This document shows, one piece after another, positions 48,313 through 60,060 of a stretch of 64,000 nucleotides of DNA; the stretch's first letter is position 1; the number at the start of each line of letters is the position of its first letter. The notes below the pieces were generated by a model, which worked only from the letters and a program-made list of their open reading frames with translations, did no database searches and was not told the origin of the DNA. Origin of the DNA: Branchiostoma floridae (Eukaryota; Chordata; Leptocardii; Amphioxiformes; Branchiostomatidae); assembly GCF_000003815.2 (NCBI RefSeq), contig NC_049982.1, forward strand, positions 15,420,769 to 15,484,768. Reading direction: 5' to 3'. The position numbers were made by a program, and so were the translations under genes.

Positions 48313-48468
48313 TAGGATATAGGAGAATTCTTTTCCACCTACATCAGCTACATGTACTTAAGTGGTGAGAAGCAGAATTCTGAGGAAGGTCTGAGGAGAG
48401 ACATCGAAACATAAGCCAAGTAAGTACCTACTGGTTGTGGAATAGAATTCTCCTTAGACTCCTATATC
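48313..48468 (+). mobile_element. Inverted-repeat element with weak hammerhead-like core
   Basis: The arms beginning GGATATAGGAG and containing GAGAATTCT recur inverted at the right end (GAATTCTCC then TCCTATATCC). Inside, CTGAGGA, a short hairpin and CGAAAC follow the hammerhead order, but stem I does not pair. Confidence 0.4.
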
Positions 48469-51106
48469 CTTGATGCATATAGTCATATACACTGATTATT
48501 CATTGATATGTATGTAGCATATAGCACTGAAGTATTCTTTGTAAAGGGTTTACAAGATGTTAGATGTGAACACAACTGGTAAGCATTGCAGTCTTTCAGC
48601 TGAAAAAATGTGGGATATTCTAATATTTATCAGGTGACAACAGCATAATAAATGGGTGTCGGTGTATGGTACTCAAATATGTTGTGTGTGTGCATCTGAA
48701 ATTTATTGTATATGTGTACTGTATACTATTCTGTATACTATATACTTGCTAACATTCCTGTATGTGCTGTAAACAACTGTATACCATGTACCTGTTTCTG
48801 TTGGCAGCATTAGGCCCTATGTTTCTGTTATCATTTATGCAGTTAGAACTACACGCAGTATATGCAGCTACATTGCATAGAGCAGCTAGCAGCTCATGTT
48901 ATATTGTGTAAGATCCTGGTACACCAAAACATGCATCTTTGAACTGCTGAGTGTAATACTAGCTATAGCTGTACATGTGTCATGCCACTCTACATAACAT
49001 ATATGACATATATTAATGGTCAGTTCTTTTCAGTTGGCCTGCAGGCATCATAGTTCGAATAGTTGACAAAATGCCATGTTTACTTTCACCTGAGAAACCT
49101 GACAGACTGTAAATGAACATTGATCCCCCATACACCATGAATGCCTGAGTTGTAATTACTGTCAAAAGGGAGCATGCAGGAATAATAGATAAAATTTCAG
49201 CCTTCAGAATGTAACACCATGGCACTGCAGTCATGCAGCATGGACCTATATCACATCGCTGTTCCTGGTCTGGTTGGGTTGCGTGTGTTGCTGACTAGGA
49301 TAACTCAAGAGTTTATGTACTGTATCAGACCGGAGTATATCTTGTATTAGGTACCTTGTTACATAGGGCCTGCAGTGGGTTCCTGGCAATGCAAATATTT
49401 TGCTACCTTCCCTTAAATTATGTGAAATTCCTTATAAATCATGGGAAACTACTAAAGATAGCTTGCCTCTACCTCCTGGAATAGAGCATGCAAGCCCCCA
49501 CCCAACCTCATGTAGCTTGTTGGTGGAGAACTTTGGAGCTGACCAGACAAGCTGGGATTTTGGGACCCACACCCTATCTACATGTATATTATGCTGAAGA
49601 AAATTATTATTAAAGGGAAATAGAATTTGTTTAGCCCATTGTAGGCACAAACCCTTATTATCCCCCGTCAATTTATGAGAGTCTGTACAGTTGCCAGCTT
49701 TTAACCCTCCTACTCCCTCTCTCCTGACAACAATGGGCAGTTCCGCACCAGGGTCATGGGTCACAGAAACCCATTTGCCAATCCCTCCGCAGGTCAAGCT
49801 AACACTTGCGATGTTGTATCCTGGCCTTTGAAGTTCATCTTGTCTTGGACACCTGTGAAATTCCCTTGACTGAGTCTTTCTGTTCTGTGTCGCCTGCGAA
49901 GGATTTCCAAAAAGATCGGACATTTACATCACAGAAGGAGTAATCTGGTGGGGGCAAATGTGGGGCATTCATTAAGGACAGGGGCAGGCTCTGGGGTCAG
50001 CCGGGTGCCAGGAGGTCTGCAGCAGCCTACATGGAATGGCTGTAAACTATCATAGCATTCATATCTGGCGGGAATTAGGACACTGGCATGATGGATGCTG
50101 GAGGACTTGTCAGTTAAACATGAAGAGGAAAGCTATTCCGTCCCCTGGTGCTCTTGGTGATGCATGGAATAATGTTGCTGCGCTATGATTACATGATACT
50201 GTATGCCTTTGGTACTAATTTGTGATGGCTTACATTTTTATGAAATTCTTTTTGACACGGTGGTTAGTAAGATGTGGTAGCAGACCCTTTTAGATTTATT
50301 GCACCATCATACTTACAACTTTTGGGATGACGCATGAAACAGGGAAAATAATGACATCCCCACATACATTAGTGCAGTCGAGTAATGATAATCATTATAA
50401 TTCCCTGTAAATCTGGCTTTTGTGTTGTTTCTAAATTACTGTAGATAAAGATAAATTACAGTGTATGGCTAATGTCGTCAGGTCTACTGTACTTCACATT
50501 CTTGTGTGTACCCCTCGCTTTCGATTGGACAATTGTCAATAGGTCCTGATGTGAGGTCAGCAGGGCAATAAAGGAAGATGGACTACTGGCCCTATACTTA
50601 AGGCTGCTCGGGATGTTGTATGGATTCCTATCATTTGCTGACATAAATGTCTTCCAGGCAGATTGAAGCAGTAATGTTCTTTGGCATTTTGGTTCAAATT
50701 TGTCCAAATTGATTTGTTTCAGCTACAACTGTATATGATTATGAGGAAAAGTGACAGAATGAAGGAGAGGAAGATATGAAGAGCTACCATATCAGCTTCA
50801 GATTTTTGCCCAGCATCTGTCTTTCAGTCGTCTGACAGAATTTTATTGCTTACGGCTGGCAGATATTATGGCCATTCCATCACATTGAGTGGAATTAACC
50901 TGTCTAATATGAAAAAGGCTCCTGTCAAATCATGCCAGGAAGTGAAGATGTCTTTGCTTCAAATGAGAGGAGAGAATATATTGCTGTGGGAAACCTTCAT
51001 CTACATACATGCTTTTGCTTGCATTGGGTTTTGTTGGACTGCAAGGCTATGCAGTATCTGACTGGCAGTGCTACTATATAAACAGAGCTACAAAATGTAT
51101 GTAACG

Positions 51107-51173
51107 TTTGCTTCCTGTGGGCATTTTTTGCTTGAGCCAATTGCTTCATCAGATAAGCAAAACGTTACCTCTT
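51107..51173 (-). mobile_element. Short inverted-repeat relic with CTGATGA motif
   Basis: The inverted ends GTAACGTTTGCTT and AAGCAAAACGTTAC enclose, on the minus strand, CTGATGAAGCAATTGGC. The arrangement resembles the two other inverted-repeat elements with hammerhead-like motifs but lacks a clear GAAAC partner. Confidence 0.35.
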
Positions 51174-54100
51174 CTGTGCTGCTGCTGCAGATTTACTTCC
51201 TCATTTGTTGTGTTTTGCTGTGGTATGCCGCATTTTAGGTTAGAAATACCCCAATCCAATACAGTCATCTTGTATGTGCATAATTGATGGGCTCTGCAGG
51301 ACAATGGTTAAAGCTGAGCTTAAGTAGTTTTACTGAGTTTTACTAGATGGCTTTCCCTTTAGTTAGAGGAAACTGCCACTTCCTATTTGTGACAGGTGTG
51401 TAAGTTTGGGCCATTTCCTAGGATGTAATTATAAACTCACTAGGAGACTTTAAAGGGACCAAAGGGCAATTTCTAATGAACAGAGGATAGCTGTGCTTAT
51501 TGCACACATTTTAGTAAAAATCCTTTAATCCTACATTTTGTAGCTTAGCCCACTGAGGCTTGATTCAATCATGCAAGCATCACAGCATACATGACTTGCC
51601 ACATCCTAATGTGTTGTACCATACTTGTAGCAAAAATATGTTTGAGCATGACAGACAGCACAACTTGTGAAAATTTGCACCCTGGCAAGAATATGTTGAT
51701 ATGTAACTTCTGTGTAATATGCCCTAAAAATTCAGTTCCTACTCCCAAATTGTAGATTGTGGGTAGATATATGACACCCTCACAATGGTAGAGCTGTATG
51801 ATATCTATACGTGGGCCTATCATTTTCAACATCCTTGGTAACGTGGATATGTGGATATACCTAGTTTTGACTTTCATTTTCTTCGTGAGACATTTGTTAT
51901 TTACCAATCAGATGTCATACATTCTTATTGGTTGATGCACCTTTACCGCAACTTTCATGCGAAACCTGTGGGTCCGGGGCATTACAGCAGGGAGACTGGT
52001 ATTAAACACCTGTAGTCCATTAAAACTACCTACCTGGTGACAGGTGGTTGTTTTGTCAGTGTAAAATTACTAGAGTAATGGGGAAATGACTATCATTGTG
52101 CAGTAGTTCTGATGGTATGAAGAGATAAGTATATGGTGTGTCATTTTGCTGACCGTAACTAGGTCGATTGTTAAGATAACTACATCAGTACATGTATAAA
52201 GAATTGATGTCATCCACCAGGGATGGCATTCTGCAAAATTGCTTTCTCTCTATTGCTATTGAATATGTGGATCCCCCATTTGGACTGTTTGCATTTTTGA
52301 GCAGCCCATAGGAAGATGCAGTAGCACTTAATGTATTCCAGCTTTCTGTGAAGCTTTTGTCAGGTCACAGGTATTCTGCATACTGGGCATACTACTAGGC
52401 TAATACATAAATACATACATATATAGTCATACATATATAATATATAATAGTCATACCTCTAGTCCATTAAAACTATGATTGTATCATTGAGTTGGAGCAT
52501 TAACAAAGTAAGTATGGCCTACCAGGCCCAGTATAGTTGCCCTTTTGCCTCCATCCTGGACATAGATTGATACTTTTATGTGAGAATGTCCATACATAAA
52601 ACTAACTAATGATATTAAATTAGCATTTAGAACTTCAGAAGTTTATCTTTTACATCAAAGAATATAGGATGACCTTTGCTAGTCCCAAGGTCACTTTTGC
52701 AGTTGTAGCGCTTTATTCATCCTCAGTGTGTGATGAAGACAGCAAGTGAAGCTACTGCATGGTGTGTGAGTTTGTAGGTCAAGAGGAAGTGTGATATGAC
52801 CAACAAGGGCAGATCAGTAGCTTCATCTCTTTTGACAACACAAACTTTTCAGTGCCAACAGGTGTGGAATCCCCTTTTAACTTGCGATGTTTGTTCAGAA
52901 TTTGCCAAAGTTTTTCAGTGACTAAGAATTCTTGTTTAGGGGCCCGATCATTTTATTAACTGCTAATATATAAAGGCCACGGCAGGGGTCATTTTGATGT
53001 CTAGGGATTCTGGTATGAGGTTTCTACAGGAGTCCACAGGTATAAAAGTCGTGACCCCATGAAATTGTTTCCCCACTCTCCAACATTTTATCAGCAGGTC
53101 TCAAATATGAATGATTTATTGACTACTTACCACTAGGATGTACATGTAAAAACAGTGTTTGGTTGTGAAATAAAGGTACCTACAAATGTACAAGTACCTG
53201 ATGTCATGAGAATTAACAATCTTTGTACAGGTACAGTACTAGTGTATAATCCAATGAAAACCTTTATACTGTAGGTTGAAACAATGTAGAGGCACACGTC
53301 CTTTATTATTATCATGCAAAGCTATTAGAGTTAGACAGGTGTCATGGATCCGAAATTACCCAGAATGTGTGTTCTTTGGAAATGTTAAAGAGAATCTGGA
53401 AAGTCTGTTGTGGGCGTGACAGCAAAGCAGGTGTGACCAAAAAATGTCACAAATGCTGTCACGAATGATGTCATAGACTCAGTCTTTGCTTTACTCTACC
53501 AATTTGTAATAATTCTGTAATAAGTAGCAAAATATTCTTTTAGTTTCTCTATATCACAAATCATCAAAATATAACCTGGCCTTTTTCATTGGTTTGCCAC
53601 TAAAAAGGACTGTAAACAAGTCTGTCTACTTGTGTAGTTCAGACACACCTTGCCCTCTAATGATTTATGATTCAAGGTTAACGGAAGGCAGAGCAACAAC
53701 AATTATGTTTATGGGTGTGTTAACATCACAGCTAAATCATTGAGGTCAAATATGAAACCTATAAATATTAGTATGCCAGTCAGAACAGGCCCAGGTACAT
53801 GTAAGCGTACATGTTGATGAGACATTGTCATTTGACGATGGCTTGACAATAGAATGTTTTCTATTGATCATAGGTCAGTGTGGCTAAAGGCATAGTTATA
53901 GAGGTCTATGCTCTTTTGCCCCTCCCCAACTATTAAAGTCAATTAAATGTAGCCTACTCCATACTTCATATGATTATTTTATGGAATCAAGTTATCAATT
54001 GGCCAGTGAAATATAATTCTAGATTTTTAATGTTGTATCCCTCCTGATGGCAAAGATTAGGTACCCTGGCAACACAACCCCTAGTCAGCAAACAGCAGTC

Positions 54101-54266
54101 AAAGGGGACCCAAAGACCCAACCATGCTGTCTTCTGTCTTAGATCAAACTAAAGGTCAAGGTGCTTGTTAATTCAGGAATGTTATGGGCTTATCCTGATG
54201 TTGCTTGTGAAAACCAACCCTATGTTTGTGGTAAAACTACACAACTTGGGACAGACACTATAGCTA

Positions 54267-54596
54267 CAGGGCTTGAAATACCACTTGCATATGCAGGTTA
54301 GTGCAGGTAGAATTGGAGCTGTGCAGATATTTCTGGTCTACCTTCACCCAACCTGCACTGGTCCATGATTGGGTTTTGTACATAAATTTCGTTTGATTTA
54401 CATGTATAGGGATTGTTAGCTGCGTTGACTGTTACTACCTATTAAGTATAAAAGAAAAAAAATAGCAATGGTTCTTAAACTATTTTTAGTATGATTCATA
54501 CTTCCTAATGTCAGAGTGGTACAGGTAAATTTGTCTGGTGCAGGTAATTTTCAATGCACCAGTGCAGGTATGCAGAAAAAAGTATTTCAAGCCCTG
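54267..54596. mobile_element. hAT-type MITE, second copy
   Basis: The ends are CAGGGCTTGAAATAC and GTATTTCAAGCCCTG; the interior is homologous to 26460-26795 but shorter and more diverged. AGCTA abuts both ends. The full 8-bp duplication is not intact. Confidence 0.85.
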
Positions 54597-55269
54597 AGCT
54601 ATTACCTCTGGTATAGTGCCAAGACAACAAACAGTCCCTGTATTTAAGATATGCTTGATGATGTATCATTACAAAAGTATGTCACATATTTTGCATGACA
54701 TCAATATTTTACCCCTTATAATGATGAAATATTGTTTGTTACAAGGGCCATCTCCAACAAGAGAAAAAAACAAAACAAGATAGGATACTTTTAGCATGAA
54801 AAGACTCCAAGCAATGGGTCAACAGGAAAGTCTGTGGTTAAGATATGTGGCTGCCAAGTTGCACCATGCAAACTTATGATTCATATCTGCAGTATCAACT
54901 TAAAGTTCAAGTAGCACGTGGAGTAACCAAGGCTTGTCCTGAGAGTCATTGACTTATTCTTGTTTACACTATGACTTATAAGTGCTATAGCATGCAATGA
55001 TATTTCAAGTTTCATACGACTTGGACAATAATCAAATGTAATTTGGAGTGGCATGCACACCATGAAATACATGTGGTCCCCAGAATTGTTTAGTCTGGCT
55101 GTCACACCTACTATGATTGTACTCCTGCTGGGATTACTGTAGATTGCACCTTTTGGCATTTGGAAAAGAAACGATTTCTTGACACTAACAGTTTTGTTCA
55201 TTCATTTTACTATTGAGAAAGAATAGAGCATAGAGGGATGGCCCTGACCAAAGCTAGTTACTCATTTTC

Positions 55270-55405
55270 ACCTGAGTGAAGTGAAGAAAGTCATTTAAAG
55301 TGCCTTTCCCAAGGGCACAAGATCGGTGGCGCATCACCAGATTCAAATCCAGAACCTCTGGGTTATGAATCAAACACCCTGCCGAGTGTGCCACACAAGC
55401 CCACT
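55270..55405 (-). mobile_element. tRNA-derived SINE
   Basis: Read on the minus strand, a tRNA-like head (A-box TGGCACACTCGG, degenerate B-box near 55340-55356) leads into CTTGTGCCCTTGGGAAAGGC, a tail core seen in many invertebrate SINEs. The TTGAATC in place of TTCGAATC suggests decay of a methylated CpG. Confidence 0.65.
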
Positions 55406-56175
55406 TTTGTTGTGTCCTCCATGGTATTGAGTCAGTTAGGCCTAACCATGTTCTACCACATTCTCTACCCACACACTTTGTTCTAGAGACCTGGGGGAAA
55501 TTACTGTAACCTTCCGGTGACTGCTGCCCAATCTCCTCCAATTTGCCCAGTTCCTCTGTGACATTTTGATTCTAGTCATCACAAAACACACAGCTGTTTT
55601 CAACAATTATGGTGTTCCACAATGGAAAGTGTGTTAAGAATCAATTATGATTGTGCTTGTTATATGTTAACCTAAAGCTTATCTCCCAGGAAATTCAGTC
55701 TAGGTGATTGCAGAAGGGAGATTATGAGATAGGTGGGGGGATTTAACAAAATTACATACAAAATTGGTTGGGAGAAATGTCTTGAAAACATGTCTTAGAG
55801 GGTCAAAAGGCCACAAGAATTTGATTGTTTGTTTTTAGCAGACTAATGACTAGATCTACAGTGCCTTGCTAATGTAGCAAACCTCAACTTCTCCAGATAT
55901 ACTAATAGTAGGGCTGGGGATGGGTCAGAGTTGAGAATAAAAAAATATAGGAAAGGGAATCTGTAAAAGTATGCAGGAAAGCATAATGCTGGTCCAGGAG
56001 TAGTTTTTGCTAACCAATTTGTCTCATTTTTTTAGGTCCCTTTTTCCTCCTTAAGTCCTTTTGATTGAGACCTTAGCCCAGACTGTTGTTCTTCCCTTTC
56101 ACACATTTTCTCCCTTCCATGATCACCTGTTTGTTTGTCTGTGTGTATATATCTGTCTGTGCGCATGCATGCAGT

Positions 56176-56192
56176 CATGTGTGTATGTGTGT

Positions 56193-56228
<36 letters not shown>
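56176..56228 (+). repeat. TG dinucleotide repeat
   Basis: (TG)n with a few TATG interruptions. Confidence 0.95.
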
Positions 56229-56229
<1 letters not shown>

Positions 56230-56365
56230 TGTACACATGCACGTCTTGTCATGAAATGAGATGAACTTGTGAAAAACTAACATAGGATAGAACTAACTAG
56301 GATAGAAAAAATAACAGAGACTGAGAGAGCGGGGAATGATCTGTAGCAACTTGTTTTCACACATA

Positions 56366-56573
56366 CTGTAAATGCATTTAAGTTTGCGGGGATTTAATTT
56401 CACGGTAGCGGGGAAAAGGACTTTTCGCGGTGGTTTTAATTTCGCGGTAACACCATAGACTGCAGTCTAATACCATAATAGAAAAATGTTCGCGGTGGTT
56501 TTAAGTTCGCGGTGAAGTGGGCACCGCGAAAACCGCGAACATTAATCCACCGCGAACATTTCTGCATTTACAG
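56366..56573. mobile_element. Palindromic MITE (CTGTAAATGCA ends), copy 2
   Basis: The ends CTGTAAATGCA and TGCATTTACAG are perfect inverted repeats flanked by TA on both sides (56364-56365 and 56574-56575). Inside are several copies of TTCGCGGTGGTTTTAA and its complement. It is 208 bp long with no coding capacity. Confidence 0.9.
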
Positions 56574-59060
56574 TATTCACACACTGGATACTTGCTGGAA
56601 CACCCTTTGGTAACAAACAGTATATAGCACCTGGTCATTAGTACATAATTCATTCCATGTGTTATAAGTTCATGTTCACTTATCCCATTTCCTTCTGTCA
56701 GAAATCCCTCCCTTTCCATCCCCTGCCATGTAATCACTATGTACACCCTCTTTCTAAACATTGCAAAATGCCAAAGGTGGATATTCTAGGGCTCTTCTCA
56801 TAAGTTGTATATTGTACTGTATTATGTGGCAGGGTACTGGTGAAGGTGTTGTGAGAAAGAGCTTTTTGGGGCACATTTAGACAAGTGATGCCCACCCTGC
56901 TACTCTAAAGTCTAAGATAGGAGAAATGTTGCTTAAGTATATTCTTTGATAGAAGTAGAATTTTAATCGCGGATTCAAATACTGTCAGAAAAAGAATGTA
57001 AGTGGGGAAACAAGGGAGGGGCAGGTTTGAGTTCTCCAGTTGGAGTGTATGGTTTGTGGTTGACCACAGGAAGTTCCAAGGACTTTGGCTTCAATGGACT
57101 CACATTGCTATATGGAAAGAAATAATTCTTATAGTAGGGTGTGCTGACTGTTTTTTGTTCTGCTGAAATGCTTCTATGGTAAGATTTTCCATTAATTAAT
57201 ATTTTCTATTTCTATATGATTTTTTTTAGCCTTTACATTCAACATGATATAACAGTAGTTTTTTTACCTTGTTCAACATTCTAAAAATGCAGTTTTCCAA
57301 TCTGTGTCTGCCCTTTCTAATTGTTGAGTGGGTGGTCACACCTACATTGTCTGCCTGTGCTATTTTTTTCTGGAATGTTAAAATGATGGTGCCTAACTGT
57401 CAGAAGGAACTACTTAAGTTAAGTAATCAAAGGGAACAATAGGCTCTTAAGTCTGGCAAACTAAGGAAACCTGCTGGTAGATATGTATTCCTCATGGTCC
57501 TGTCTTGTCTTATTTACCTTTAAAGGTGCCAGGATGGACTTGCGTGAGAGAATGCTTTCAAGGAGTATATAAGCCTTATGAACCATTGTCCAAGACCGTG
57601 CCGTCAGGGTCCTTACCCTGAGCAGGTGTCTCTTTGGCCTTTCATGACCATTTAGAAGGTGTACTTGACGTATCCCCAGCTTGTCTTTGTTCTCACCATG
57701 TGTCAAGTCTCTTTTGTCTCCTCCAAGTGGCCTTAGGGTCCAAGTGGTCTTGAAGGGGGAGCAAAGACCCATGGCTGAAGCAGCCAAGAATGCCTATCTC
57801 TGTCATGGCTGTTTGTTAGGGTTCATATATGGCTGAATCTGTAGCTTGACAGAAAGCTGCTAGAGGGATCACCCATGGACTATCTTTATTTTTATCAAAA
57901 CAACAGACACTACATGTATGTGACATCTGCCCTGTTCGATGAGCCGAGAAGTTATTTGTGTGAAGTGCAATGTGTACATTGGGTTGCCTTGGAGATTTGT
58001 CTGCAGTTGGAAATTGGCCTTGTGACAGGTGCTCTTGAGACTTTTGCTGCTCTACTGTATTTGTGTGGGAAATTTGCCAAAATTATACCTAAATATATGC
58101 CAAAAGCAGTAACCCAAGCCTTGAGTAACTGCATTTTGTCATATCTCATTACTTGGATGTCCAACCTTTATCTAAGTTTGTTTATGTCATATCTCATTAC
58201 TTGGATGTCTAACCTTTATCTAAGTTTGTTTATTTATGTTTGTTTTGTTTATTTTGGAATCTCCATTAGATACATAAATTTTAACTACTTTGTTGAAAAA
58301 CATTGTCTTACTAACACTTATCATCTACTAATAATGATACAATAAATAATTACTGTACATTTTACATCAATCAATTACTATTACATCATTTGACAGCATC
58401 ACAAGTAGTATTGCAAGAAGTATACCTAAATGTTTTCGACTTTGTAGAAATTAGACCATCCGCTAGTTTTCTCTGCTTTTTTTTTTGAGTAGCATGACTG
58501 ATGAACTCTACTAGCTTTTGAAACAGAGGGATTCCAGATGTCTCCTTGAATTGATATGCATGCTGCATTTAGAATGTTCAAGTGCAACACTGGCTGGCAG
58601 GCATATCTATACATACACCAGTCTGACAGATCCTGACAAGAACTTGGCATTCCTGCAGTAAGCCAACTATTAAAGATAGGCATGTAGGTGTTAATACAGA
58701 TGGGTGAGAAAGCTGTGTGCTTGAGTAATGGGTGTTGAGGGCCCCTGAGGTCAGGGTCAACTTCCTGGCAAGCATGTAACACTAACAGACACTGTGTATG
58801 TGTGTCAGGGGGAGCTGGCCTCAGGAGGATATTCCTTCCTACAACTGGATATTAGCAGTCGGAATGGGGCATGGTGGGGAGCTGAGGCTGTACCAAGAAA
58901 AACAAAAGAGAGCAAGATGGAAAACAAAAAGTAATCCAAACCCTGTGGATCCCCATGCTCTGACCTTCTCGCTGTGGTACAAGCTGTAATCAATCGTGGA
59001 TTTATATTGTACATCTAAAATTGTTAGCATGAAAGTTCGTCTGTGTTGGTAAATGACATC
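56574..59060. other. Presumed intron or flank, no gene seen
   Basis: AT-rich sequence. A 48-bp direct duplication lies at 58137-58232 (listed separately). No exon is recognised. Confidence 0.4.
58137..58232 (+). repeat. 48-bp tandem duplication
   Basis: Copies at 58137-58184 and 58185-58232 differ at one noticed base (CCAACC against CTAACC). Confidence 0.9.
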
Positions 59061-59156
59061 ATGGATAAACTAAACTTTACCTATTAAACCAACACTAAAG
59101 TTGATTGGGACTTCAATCAATTTCGGTGTTGGTTAGGTGAAGTTTAGTTCATCCAT
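59061..59156. repeat. Long near-perfect hairpin
   Basis: The outer arms start ATGGATAAACTAAACTT and end AAGTTTAGTTCATCCAT; an inner pair TTGATTG/CAATCAA continues the stem to a loop of about 6 bases. The whole 96-base stretch can fold into one stem of over 40 bp. It could be a small foldback MITE or, less likely, a pre-miRNA-like hairpin. Confidence 0.75.
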
Positions 59157-59199
59157 AATGTAAAATTGTTATGATCATATTTTCAGCGTACATCTAACC

Positions 59200-60060
59200 C
59201 TCACCTGACGGGGAAAAACAGACAATAAGCTGAATAGAGAGTGTAAAATGTGAGTTTCATGTACGAACAACGATTCCGGAGAACAAAATACGAACTGGCA
59301 TTTAAATTCTCCCTCTGATAAACATCTCGCTATGCATTAATGGAACCTTTTGCCTGAGGGTAAATGGCACCTAATATTGCAGACACCAACCATAGGTGCC
59401 AATGAATTTCGTAAATAGATAGAAGGCAACATGTCATTGAACATGAGCCTGTATTAAACAGTTCATTTTGCCATTAATATTGCAGAAAAATGGTTGCAGA
59501 AATGACCTTCAAAACCAAAATGATGTAACCCTGTCCTCCAATGTCCTAAAAACTAATTCAACTAATCTAGACAGAAGGCCGTGTTAAGCTTGCCATTACA
59601 GTGAAATGAATTCATATCTGACCTGTTTTAAGTGACAGTATATGGACCTTTTGATTTAATCATCAATTTGAACCTCAAGGCCACTGGGTAATTAATCTAC
59701 AGGTCTGCTTCAGGAAATGAAGTTGTCACATAGACCAAAGGTCGTGATATTGAAATTCATAACGATATTAAGCCCTGACTTTGTTAGGGGACGGCTTGTG
59801 ATCTATCAAATATATTAATGAGATTAATACCGAAAATTACATGCGCGACCCTCATACATGTACTTGTAATTTGTGCTAATAATGCCTGTACTGAAGCGTG
59901 TAGTTGAAAATTGTATTTGGTGATACGAAAGTTGATTGTATATTATATTGAGGCTGGCGTATAGTGGCAATTTTCAGGAATACTGTGCAGAATCTACTTG
60001 TGGAAGTAAAGATTCATTTGACTGTTGGATGTGATGAATTAGGTTACATAAATCTAGTGA
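59200..60060. other. Possible conserved non-coding block
   Basis: Complex, AT-leaning sequence with many homeodomain-type cores (TAATTAAT, CCATTAAT, CTAATTCAAC, ATTAATGAGATTAAT) and no repeats or open frames. It may be an intronic enhancer. This rests on motif density by eye only. Confidence 0.2.

Larger units (their letters stand above)
48228..54266. other. Presumed FAM53 intron or 3' flank
   Basis: No coding exon that I can support. Contents are AT-rich sequence, two hammerhead-like relics (48313-48468 and 51107-51173) and scattered TAAT-rich stretches such as 50384-50404. Confidence 0.4.

Noticed and set aside
56032-56283. Minus-strand open frame with (HT)n
   Set aside because: It is the translation of a TG microsatellite.
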